From contig JAHFBY010000140.1 in the NCBI GenBank assembly GCA_023249835.1, forward strand, positions 1 to 5,852: a stretch of 5,852 bases of DNA, read 5' to 3'. A program made the position numbers and the translations under genes. The stretch is from Elusimicrobiota bacterium (GTDB lineage: Bacteria > Elusimicrobiota > Elusimicrobia > 2-02-FULL-39-32). The notes beneath the pieces are model-generated. The model worked only from the letters and a program-made list of their open reading frames with translations, was not told the origin of the DNA and searched no databases. Shown here piece after piece: positions 1-5,812 of the stretch; within the stretch, counting starts at the first letter, position 1; the number at the start of each line of letters is the position of its first letter.

Positions 1-99
1 AAAATGGCGGTTGGAAACATTGACCTGGATCGGTTTTTTTTCACGTTCTAATCGCTGCGTCATTTTTTGCGCCACCTTTTTGGTTAGATCCGCGTCCAT
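1..99 (-). CDS. PduL-type phosphate acyltransferase, N-terminal fragment (cut by window edge)
   Basis: Only the first 33 codons are visible; the gene runs off the left edge. The fragment has a charged, probably helical stretch of about 23 residues and then PIQVNVSNRHF. This matches the start of PduL-family phosphotransacylases, where a short helix is followed by a P-[IV]-x-[VL]-x-VSNRH-[IV]-HL strand; in the family this part contributes metal-ligand histidines. PduL enzymes interconvert an acyl-CoA and an acyl phosphate, and some act inside bacterial microcompartments. The ATG at 99 lies 3 bases after the tpiA stop and in the same frame, so translation is probably coupled; no good Shine-Dalgarno precedes it. 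A second ATG at 61-63 has a better purine-rich site (AAAGGTGG, 8 bases upstream) and could be the real start, leaving about 12 residues before the strand. Identity rests on a short motif, so it is probable, not certain. Confidence 0.6.
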   Translation of the reverse strand, partial: MDADLTKKVAQKMTQRLEREKKPIQVNVSNRHF

Positions 100-102
100 G
101 GA

Positions 103-876
103 CTAGCCGATAAATTTGATGATCCGGCTAAAATCTTCCGCCTTGAGGCTTGCGCCGCCCACTAAACCGCCGTCAATGTCCGGCTGCTGCATGATCATGT
201 CGATATTATCGGGCTTAATCGAACCGCCATAAAGAATTTTAATTTTTTGTTCCGCGCCGTTGCCAAACTCGGACAAAAGTTTACGAATCCATTGGTGCAT
301 TTCCTGCGCCTGCTCAGGGGTAGCGGTTTTGCCCGTGCCAATGGCCCATACGGGTTCATAAGCAATGACCAATTTTTCAGCTTCCGCTGGTTTTAATCCG
401 GCTAAACCGCCGCGAACTTGCTCTTCGACTACCTGCAACTGCTGGCCCGCTTCTCTTTCCGCTAAAGTTTCTCCCACGCAAACGATGGGAATTAAAGTTT
501 GGCCAAACGCGGCCTTGGTTTTTCTGTTCACAGTCTCGTCTGTTTCGCCAAAATATTGGCGCCGTTCCGAGTGTCCGATAATCACGTATTGGCAGCCCGC
601 GTCTTTGACCATGACGGGCGAAATTTCCCCTGTAAACGCTCCTTCTAATTGCCAGTGCATATTTTGCGCGCCCAAACGGATGTTCGTGCCGCGCACCAAA
701 TCGCGCACCGTGGAAAGCGCCGCAAACGGAGGGCAAACCAAAATTTCGCGGTTGGAAATCCCCGCGCAACCGGCCTTTAAAGCCTGCACCAAAGCGGTCG
801 CCTCTGAGATCGTCTTAAACATTTTCCAGTTCCCCGCCAGCAAAGGAACGCGGTTTCTTTTCTGCACTTGCGCCAT
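103..876 (-). CDS. tpiA: Triosephosphate isomerase
   Basis: A complete 257-residue glycolytic enzyme that interconverts dihydroxyacetone phosphate and glyceraldehyde 3-phosphate in the cytoplasm, usually as a dimer. All hallmarks are visible: substrate-binding N16 and K18 in GNWKM; QNMHW at 71-75; the catalytic histidine H102 in GHSERR; the catalytic glutamate E174 in AYEPVWAIGTGK, which also contains the mobile lid loop; and the phosphate-binding segments YGGS at 216-219 and GGLVGGAS at 236-243. Length is normal for a bacterial TIM. The start is supported by AAGGAG placed 8 bases before the ATG. The gene ends with TAG at 103-105, and the pduL-like gene begins 3 bases later, so the two are probably co-transcribed. 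Upstream lies the duplicated leader (886-995), which separates it from the nuclease gene and may carry its promoter. Base composition is like the phosphate genes, unlike the nuclease. No key residue is missing. Confidence 0.98.
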   Translation of the reverse strand: MAQVQKRNRVPLLAGNWKMFKTISEATALVQALKAGCAGISNREILVCPPFAALSTVRDLVRGTNIRLGAQNMHWQLEGAFTGEISPVMVKDAGCQYVIIGHSERRQYFGETDETVNRKTKAAFGQTLIPIVCVGETLAEREAGQQLQVVEEQVRGGLAGLKPAEAEKLVIAYEPVWAIGTGKTATPEQAQEMHQWIRKLLSEFGNGAEQKIKILYGGSIKPDNIDMIMQQPDIDGGLVGGASLKAEDFSRIIKFIG

Positions 877-911
877 AAATAGTTCTCCTTAAAATGAATC
901 CGGCGAGGAAC

Positions 912-928
912 GAGGCCAAAATGGCCTC
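912..928 (-). other. Perfect hairpin in the tpiA leader
   Basis: GAGGCCA and TGGCCTC form a perfect 7-base-pair stem around a 3-base loop, ending 22 bases upstream of the tpiA Shine-Dalgarno AAGGAG. No run of T follows on either strand, so it is not a typical intrinsic terminator. The matching part of the other repeat copy (about 2147-2165) has lost the symmetry, so the stem is specific to this copy. It may affect tpiA mRNA stability or translation, or be a chance product of divergence. Confidence 0.45.
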
Positions 929-960
929 ATGCGCTCACAGCCCTCCGCCACAATGAAAAA

Positions 961-989
961 ATGCTATCAAATCATTATGGGGATGTCAA
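961..989 (-). promoter_or_regulatory. Candidate sigma70-type promoter for tpiA
   Basis: On the minus strand a perfect -35 box TTGACA (984-989) is followed after exactly 17 bases by TAGCAT (961-966), which matches four of six -10 consensus positions. This would start transcription near 954 and give a leader of roughly 75 to 80 bases before tpiA. The -35 box overlaps the TGA stop of the nuclease gene. In repeat copy B the equivalent hexamer is CAGCAT, a weaker match. The call rests on sequence match alone. Confidence 0.4.
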
Positions 990-2104
990 AATGAAGTTGA
1001 ACTTGTATTTTCAATCAATTGCCTCTCACGTTCTATCTCTTTGCGCAGTTCCCCCTCATCCGGCAAAACTAACATATATCGCGAGGCAAAAAGTTTTTTA
1101 TTCTCTTTAAGAACAGAGTAGTGCGCAATGGAATCATCCTTGTCAGAACAAAGAATGAGTCCAATGGTTGGATTATCTCCGCTAACTTTAAATTGTTCTT
1201 CATAAATTCGGACATATCCGTCCATTTGCCCGATATCTTGATGGGTAAGGTCTCCAACTTTGAGATCAATTAACAAAAAACATTTGAGTAAATAATTATA
1301 AAAAACCAGGTCTACATAAAAATCTTTATTGCCAATGCGGATATGCTTTTGGCGCGCAATAAATGAGAACCCTTTGCCCAATTCCAATAGAAATTTCTGC
1401 AAATTTGCAATTAACGCCTCCTCCAATCGTGATTCATGTAATTTGGGTAAGTTAGGCAGGTTAAGGAATTCCAAAATATAAGGATCCTTAAGAACATCAA
1501 CGGGCTGTACTTTATTTGAAACTGATTCCTTTAGCATTGCAGACTTATCGCGACTTTTGAGCAAGCGTTCATAGAAAAGAGTGGATATCTGTCTCTCCAG
1601 GGATCTTTTATCCCAGCCACACCTCAATGCTTCTATTTCATAAAAATCACGAATGTTTTCATTCTTAACGCGCATAAGGGCACGATAGTGAGACCAGGCA
1701 AGATTAGGATGGAACCTATGCAAAAATTCTCCACCCAATGGGCGGAATTTCTTTGCAGTTACAGATTCTCCACCCATTGGGTGGAAAATCTGTGGGATAC
1801 GTTTTTTAAATGCGGCATAGAATTGCCTGAAATACCACAAATTGGTCGGTGAAAATCCTGAACCGTATTTCTTGGCGAGTTTTTCCGAAAGATCCTCAAC
1901 AACCTGTTTTCCATATTCAGCCCGTTCTTTGCCGCCTTGAAGTTCCTGAACAATTTCTCGTCCAATCAGCCAATAAGCAACAACCATATTATTGTTGACT
2001 GAACGAACAACATTCATTTTAGCTTGTTCCAAAATTGATACAACGCGATCAAACAGACCGCTCGATGTGGAAGGTTTTATAAGCACTTTTTTAAGTTTTT
2101 TCAT
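986..2104 (-). CDS. DUF1016/YhcG-family PDDEXK nuclease
   Basis: A 372-residue protein of the YhcG/DUF1016 family. The N-terminal helical domain (about residues 18-170) includes YWLIGREIV and the family signature LAWSHYRALMRV (135-146). The C-terminal PDDEXK nuclease-like domain (about 195-360) shows EEALI (228-232), D265 in FYVDLVFYN, D280-L-K282 in LIDLKVG and the trailing IGQMDGY, so the catalytic set D...(D/E)xK is intact. Members are widespread, often mobile and sometimes found near restriction or defence loci; the precise role here is not known. I place the start at the ATG at 2102-2104 because AAGGA lies 5 bases upstream. The upstream GTG at 2186-2188 would add 28 codons that lie largely in the leader repeat, and it has no Shine-Dalgarno. 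The gene is AT-rich (13 of 60 bases G+C in 1261-1320) against about 55-58% in samples of neighbours, suggesting acquisition. Its last two codons and stop fall in repeat copy A. Residues about 104-129 hold a palindrome-based insert. Confidence 0.9.
   Translation of the reverse strand: MKKLKKVLIKPSTSSGLFDRVVSILEQAKMNVVRSVNNNMVVAYWLIGREIVQELQGGKERAEYGKQVVEDLSEKLAKKYGSGFSPTNLWYFRQFYAAFKKRIPQIFHPMGGESVTAKKFRPLGGEFLHRFHPNLAWSHYRALMRVKNENIRDFYEIEALRCGWDKRSLERQISTLFYERLLKSRDKSAMLKESVSNKVQPVDVLKDPYILEFLNLPNLPKLHESRLEEALIANLQKFLLELGKGFSFIARQKHIRIGNKDFYVDLVFYNYLLKCFLLIDLKVGDLTHQDIGQMDGYVRIYEEQFKVSGDNPTIGLILCSDKDDSIAHYSVLKENKKLFASRYMLVLPDEGELRKEIERERQLIENTSSTSF
1720..1793. repeat. Two palindromes forming a 39-base in-frame tandem unit
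   Basis: ATTCTCCACCCA occurs at 1726-1737 and again 39 bases later at 1765-1776. Each copy is half of a palindrome. At 1761-1793 two 16-base arms pair around T1777 with one mismatch. At 1720-1756 two 18-base arms pair around A1738 with several mismatches. In the nuclease this encodes F-[HR]-P-[ML]-G-G-E twice, 13 residues apart (residues 107-113 and 120-126), just before the conserved WSHYR motif. The period is a multiple of three, so the reading frame is kept. Confidence 0.8.
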
Positions 2105-2109
2105 GAAAA

Positions 2110-2232
2110 TCCTTAAAATAAAGAATATATCAATGTCTGGGAACGATTGTGGCCAAAACGACCTCACACGCTCACGGCCCTCCGCCACAATGAAAAAATG
2201 CTGTCAAATCATTATGGGGATGTCAAAATGAA
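2110..2232 (-). repeat. Leader repeat, copy B (between kinase and nuclease)
   Basis: This is the second copy of the leader element (see 886-995), in the same orientation and starting 1237 bases away, measured from 914 to 2151. It contains the last eight codons and TGA of the kinase gene (HFDIPIMI then stop), the TTGACA box at 2221-2226 with CAGCAT 17 bases on, and, after some extra AT-rich bases absent from copy A, the ATTTTAAGGA that serves as Shine-Dalgarno region for the nuclease ATG at 2104. Confidence 0.9.
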
Positions 2233-4057
2233 CGCCGACTCCAGCGTTAAGGCGAACTTCTCTCAAAGGCAGGGAGACGCAAAAGGCGCTGCCTTGACCC
2301 GGATCGCTTTTTACCGAGATCACCCCGCCATGCAATTCTACCGCCATTTTGCAAAAAGTAAGGCCCAATCCCGTGCCCGAACGCACGTGCGCGCGCTTGC
2401 GTTCCGCTTGAACAAATTTGTCGAAAATTTTGGTAAGGTATTCGGACGGAATACCGTCGCCGTCGTCTTCCACGATAATTTCTAAATTTGTTCCCAAAAC
2501 CATCGCTTTGAGATCAATGCGCCCGGAAGAAGACGAATGCCGGATCGCGTTTGAAAGCAGGTTCGTGACAACCCGGCGGATGAGTTGAATGTCAAGCGAA
2601 ACCGGAGGCAAATCCGGAGCAAATTCTTTACTTAACTGTTTGGACTCCTTTTCCATCTGAAGCATAAACGGAGCCGCGCAGTCGTTCAATAAATCGGGCA
2701 CGATGACCCGCTCTTTTTTCAATTCTAGTTTTCCTTCTTCCATTTTTGCGACGTCCAACAGGTTTTGGATCATGCTGAGCAAATCTTCGGACGCTTTACG
2801 CGCTAAACCTAAGATCGTGCGCTTAGTCTCTTCGTTGCCCTTAGCGCCCATCTCTAAAGCATAGTCCAGGCCCCCCATAATACCTGAAAGCGGGCTCTTT
2901 AAATCGTGCACGATCATATTGATCAAATCGCGGCGCATCTCTTCGGACTCCTTTAAAGATTTGGCCATGTTTTCAAATGATTTGGCTAACTGTTCCAATT
3001 CGTCGCCCGTATGAATGTCTAGCCCTAAATCGAGTTTACCATGAGCAATACTGTTGGCTCCGGCTTGTAAAAGTTCAATGGGTTTGGTGATTTGGCGCAT
3101 GCGCACGAGCGCTAAACTTAAAATAACGCAAACCGAAATAATGGTCCAGCCAATCACCTGCTTTTCCATGGCGCGAATTGGCGCGTACGCCGATTCAGTG
3201 GGAGTTTCCATAACAACGCCTAACTTTAGTTGCGGCACGTCTTGCACCAGCGAAACGACTTTTTCCCCTTTTTCGTTTTCATGCAGGCCAAAAGAATCTT
3301 TGCCCAGCCGCCGATTTTGAAACGCTTGCACGATGGAAAGATTTTTTAAAGTGGTCTGCATCAAGACCCGGTCCGCGTCCGGATGAGCAATGAGCGTTCC
3401 CGACTGATCCACGATATAGGCAAGTCCGGGATGGCCCGCACGCACTTCCCGCACTAATTCCCAAATATTTTCCAACGTAACTTTTACCGCGAGCACGGCC
3501 CGGCGCCGATAGGTGGGCACAGAAACAATAATGTAGGGCACATGATCGGAACCAAAAAAAGGATCAGAGATATATGTTTTTCCCTCCGCTACAGGAATCT
3601 GAAATTCCGGATGGCCTGCGCGGCTCCCCAGCGCAGGACTGGAAATAAAGCGGTTGTTTTTGCTCGAAAGTTTAGCCAGCTCTTGACCGCGCTCGTTTAT
3701 GAGCCAAGCCTCTTTAAAAGTGGGCTGCCAACGCAACAGGCCGGCTAAAGAAAATTCCTGCCGCGAACGCGACAGCACCGGTAAACCCGGCTCAGAAGCC
3801 GCAATCGAGAGCACGGAACGGACGTGGGTGATATGCATCGATATGCGGTCGGCAATACGTCCGGCAGTTTCGGACTGTTGAGCGTAGATCATCTCGTTGA
3901 GCGCGCCTCGGCCAATAACAATTAGACTGGTAGCAATGGTCGCCGCGGGCAAAGTAACGGCAATGAGAGCAAACAGGGCGAACTTGTAGGTTAGGCTACT
4001 GTTGGCGCGAACGATTAACGCGCGCCATTGTTTAACAATGAATTCGAGTATTTTCAT
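2204..4057 (-). CDS. Membrane sensor histidine kinase (dCache-HAMP-HisKA-HATPase)
   Basis: A 617-residue transmembrane sensor kinase. Order of parts: a basic N-terminus; membrane segment 1 at about 26-49; an extracytoplasmic region at about 50-297 that resembles a double Cache domain (strands around YIIVSVPTYRRRAVLAVKV and GLAYIVDQSGTLIAHPD); membrane segment 2 at about 300-319; HAMP at 320-372; a HisKA dimer domain with phospho-acceptor H384 in VHDLKSPLSG; and an ATPase domain with N-box VVTNLLSNAIRHS (496-508), G1 DDGDGIP (531-537), F box FDKF (545-548) and G2 GTGLGL (561-566). It should autophosphorylate and pass phosphate to a response regulator, but none is in the window. It starts 4 bases after the DUF47 stop; GAGG lies only 2 bases before the ATG, so translation is probably coupled. 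The position suggests a phosphate-linked PhoR-like role, but the sensor domain is a Cache type and the ligand is unknown. The catalytic domain ends near LPL (598); the remaining 19 residues form a tail whose last eight codons lie in repeat copy B. Confidence 0.95.
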   Translation of the reverse strand: MKILEFIVKQWRALIVRANSSLTYKFALFALIAVTLPAATIATSLIVIGRGALNEMIYAQQSETAGRIADRISMHITHVRSVLSIAASEPGLPVLSRSRQEFSLAGLLRWQPTFKEAWLINERGQELAKLSSKNNRFISSPALGSRAGHPEFQIPVAEGKTYISDPFFGSDHVPYIIVSVPTYRRRAVLAVKVTLENIWELVREVRAGHPGLAYIVDQSGTLIAHPDADRVLMQTTLKNLSIVQAFQNRRLGKDSFGLHENEKGEKVVSLVQDVPQLKLGVVMETPTESAYAPIRAMEKQVIGWTIISVCVILSLALVRMRQITKPIELLQAGANSIAHGKLDLGLDIHTGDELEQLAKSFENMAKSLKESEEMRRDLINMIVHDLKSPLSGIMGGLDYALEMGAKGNEETKRTILGLARKASEDLLSMIQNLLDVAKMEEGKLELKKERVIVPDLLNDCAAPFMLQMEKESKQLSKEFAPDLPPVSLDIQLIRRVVTNLLSNAIRHSSSSGRIDLKAMVLGTNLEIIVEDDGDGIPSEYLTKIFDKFVQAERKRAHVRSGTGLGLTFCKMAVELHGGVISVKSDPGQGSAFCVSLPLREVRLNAGVGVHFDIPIMI

Positions 4058-4061
4058 AACC

Positions 4062-4664
4062 TCAATTGGATTTAACCAAAATATCGCCGATGATATCGGC
4101 GGCTTCGTCCCCCCGGTCCGCAGCGTTGGACAAGTGCCGGTAAATTTCTCTGAACTTGATGATCATAATGGCGTCCGTACTTTTAAAAAGTTCCGCCAAA
4201 GCTGTTCGGTAAATGTGTTCCATATAGTTTTCGGTCTTCTTAGCGCGAACCAAATGATCGTTTGCCAGTTCCGGATGCGAGCGCATGAGGTGGATCGCAG
4301 CCGTAATGTCCTTAGCCGCGCTATAGAGAATTTCCGTCATCTTTTTAATGTGCACGTTAGGTTTAAGTTCAAAGAGCAGCATCTCTTCCACAGTTGATTT
4401 TGCGTAATCGCACATGTCGTCAACGACCCGCGAAAGAGCGTAAATGTCCTCGCGGTCAAACGGAGTCACAAAAGCGTGGTTTAATTCGTTGATCAAAATC
4501 CGCCGGAGCTCGTCCGCCTCGCCTTCGATCCGGCTGACGGCTCGGCCCTTTTCTTCGGTGGGATCCAAAACATAGGAATGCAACGCATCTAAACCTTCTT
4601 CCACTTTTTCCGCTTGGTCGGACAGTAATTTATAAAAATCTCGTTTGAGAGGAAATGGCCACAT
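4062..4664 (-). CDS. DUF47 family PhoU-like protein, partner of the Pit transporter
   Basis: A 200-residue, all-helical cytoplasmic protein of the DUF47/PhoU_div family (Pit accessory protein). Visible family marks are the N-terminal FPLKRDFYKLLSDQAE, the acidic IEGEADELRR at 46-55, the very typical TPFDREDIYAL at 67-77, the VDDMCDYA helix at 81-88, and a C-terminal acidic repeat DEAADIIGDILVK (186-198). Acidic ExxxD motifs of PhoU-like proteins bind metal clusters. Genes of this family sit next to pit transporters in many bacteria and are thought to modulate low-affinity phosphate uptake. Here it follows the transporter after 49 bases and precedes the kinase by 4, so the three are probably one operon. 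The start has AAAGGA about 10 bases upstream, a slightly long spacing. Length is normal for the family and nothing seems missing. The mechanism of control is not shown by the sequence. Confidence 0.95.
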   Translation of the reverse strand: MWPFPLKRDFYKLLSDQAEKVEEGLDALHSYVLDPTEEKGRAVSRIEGEADELRRILINELNHAFVTPFDREDIYALSRVVDDMCDYAKSTVEEMLLFELKPNVHIKKMTEILYSAAKDITAAIHLMRSHPELANDHLVRAKKTENYMEHIYRTALAELFKSTDAIMIIKFREIYRHLSNAADRGDEAADIIGDILVKSN

Positions 4665-4713
4665 TTTAATAGTTTCCTTTATTTGCTAGCGCTGTTTGAC
4701 CGGATCAGGTTCA

Positions 4714-5730
4714 TCAAAAAATCCATTGGATCAGTCCGTAGGCTGCGCCCGCCGCCAACGCCGATGCCGGAATTGTGACCAGCCATGCCGCTGCTATGTC
4801 GCCCGCTAATTGCCAACGCACCGACTTAATTCTAAACGCCGCACCCGCGCCCAACACCGAACTAGAAGCCACTTGCGTGGTAGAAGTTGGGTACCCCGTC
4901 AACACCGTGGTTAAAGCCACTAACGTCGAGACGGTTTGACTGCCGAAACCATGGATCGGGCGCACGCGGTAAAGTCCATAACCCAACGTTCTAATTGATC
5001 TCCATCCGCCCACGGCCGTGCCCAGCGCCATGGTCAAGGCCGCGGAAAACTTTACCCAATGGGGCACGGCGCTGCTTGCGGAAAAACCCGGAATCCGCAA
5101 AGCATATAAACTCAAAACCATAATGCCCATTGCCATTTGCGCGTCGTTGGCCCCGTGCACCAGGGACTGGCTGAGGGAAGAGATTACCTGCATGCGGTTA
5201 AAAAATAAGTTGGCTCGCGGGCTGGCCCATTGGGAAAGAAAAAACGTTATTTTTGTAAACAGGTAGGTGATGCAAAACCCGATGAACGGCGAGATCAACA
5301 TAATGGCGATTATTTTTAAAACTCCGGGCCAATGAACAGCCGCAGCCCCGCAGGCCTTGACCACCGCGCCTATCAGGCCGCCGATTAAGGAGTGGGAACT
5401 GCTGGCAGGGATTCCGGCAAACCAGGTGAAAAGGTTCCAGGACACCGCGCCCAAAAGCGCCGCGATCAACACGCTCGCGCCGGATCCAAACGCGGCTAAA
5501 AGTTCGGGGTCCACAATATTTTTAAGTATGGTTTTAGCCACGTTCGTTCCCAAATAATAAGCCCCGATATAGTTGCACACAGCCGCCATAATGAGCGCCA
5601 GTTCCGGGGGCAAGGCGCGCGCTGAAACTACCGTTGCGGTTTGGTTAGCGGAATCGTTGAACCCATTGGAAAAAACAAAAAAAAGCGCCAGTCCAACGGT
5701 GAATCCAACCGTTGCAAAATTATGCTCCAT
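4714..5730 (-). CDS. pit: PiT-family inorganic phosphate transporter
   Basis: A 338-residue polytopic inner-membrane protein that imports inorganic phosphate, probably as a metal-phosphate complex with protons or sodium. Both inverted halves are recognisable: GFNDSANQTATVVS (23-36) in the first and HGANDAQMAMG (192-202) in the second carry the paired N-D signature of the family. The substrate-lining GIPASSSHSLIGGLIG (106-121) and TGYPTSTTQVASSSVLGAG (278-296) are the matching repeats. About ten hydrophobic segments are visible. It is shorter than E. coli PitA (about 500 residues) but typical of the compact bacterial forms paired with DUF47. The gene ends in two consecutive TGA codons. The only in-frame ATG near the conserved N-terminus is at 5728-5730, and it is directly preceded by T8 and GCGCGCGC with no Shine-Dalgarno. 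The site with a good ribosome binding sequence is 41 bases upstream in another frame, so the exact start is uncertain. Confidence 0.95.
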   Translation of the reverse strand: MEHNFATVGFTVGLALFFVFSNGFNDSANQTATVVSARALPPELALIMAAVCNYIGAYYLGTNVAKTILKNIVDPELLAAFGSGASVLIAALLGAVSWNLFTWFAGIPASSSHSLIGGLIGAVVKACGAAAVHWPGVLKIIAIMLISPFIGFCITYLFTKITFFLSQWASPRANLFFNRMQVISSLSQSLVHGANDAQMAMGIMVLSLYALRIPGFSASSAVPHWVKFSAALTMALGTAVGGWRSIRTLGYGLYRVRPIHGFGSQTVSTLVALTTVLTGYPTSTTQVASSSVLGAGAAFRIKSVRWQLAGDIAAAWLVTIPASALAAGAAYGLIQWIF

Positions 5731-5771
5731 GCGCGCGCAAAAAAAATGAAACCATTGGTAAGAGTTATCAT
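5628..5771 (-). other. Possible leader ORF, or true pit start displaced by a frame shift
   Basis: The ATG at 5769-5771 has a strong Shine-Dalgarno (AAGGGAA at 5777-5783, 5 bases away) and lies downstream of a consensus-like promoter. It opens a 47-codon frame that overlaps the start of pit in another register and ends at 5628. The peptide begins MITLTNGFIFFA and resembles nothing I recognise. One extra T in the T8 run at 5739-5746 would join this start in frame to pit. It may be a coupling leader peptide, a slippage site, or a homopolymer error. Confidence 0.25.
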
Positions 5772-5812
5772 ATCAATTCCCTTGAACGCTTAGCAATGAA
5801 TATGTGTCGTCC

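Larger units (their letters stand above)
886..995 (-). repeat. Leader repeat, copy A (between nuclease and tpiA)
   Basis: This is one of two direct copies of a leader element; the other is at 2110-2232. From 898 to 995 it aligns without gaps to 2135-2232 with 84 of 98 bases identical (my count). The 82 bases 914-995 have only 6 differences, all transitions. After a short stretch of indels, the last ten bases (ATTTTAAGGA on the minus strand) match again and form the Shine-Dalgarno region of tpiA. The element contains the stop codon and last codons of the nuclease gene, a candidate promoter, a 20-codon mini-ORF (889-951) and a hairpin. Confidence 0.9.

Noticed and set aside
365..892. Plus-strand open frames opposite tpiA, the kinase, DUF47 and pit
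   Set aside because: They lie opposite well-supported genes, resemble no family I know, and are explained as shadows of the coding frame on the other strand.
912..928. Intrinsic terminator between nuclease and tpiA
   Set aside because: The stem is not followed by a T run on the minus strand, nor on the plus strand.
953..994. Plus-strand 13-codon frame MKKCYQIIMGMSK present in both repeat copies (also 2190-2231)
   Set aside because: It is conserved only because the DNA is nearly identical there; no ribosome binding site precedes it and it runs against all neighbouring genes.
2105..2150. A separate promoter just before the nuclease (TATATT near 2122-2127)
   Set aside because: No -35-like box is found at 16 to 18 bases, and the region is simply AT-rich.
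2105..2188. A longer nuclease start at GTG 2188, giving 400 residues
   Set aside because: The extra 28 codons lie largely in the duplicated leader, the GTG has no Shine-Dalgarno, and ATG 2104 has AAGGA at good spacing at the point where the family's N-terminus begins.
886..2232. Integron cassette with attC sites
   Set aside because: The repeats lack the paired RYYYAAC and GTTRRRY cores and the overall fold-back symmetry of attC, and no integrase is in the window.
986..4057. Kinase and nuclease as one gene split by a single TGA at 2204-2206 (they share a frame)
   Set aside because: TGA also ends pit (twice in a row), the DUF47 gene and the nuclease, so it is a normal stop here. Both proteins are complete on their own, and the nuclease has its own start and ribosome site.
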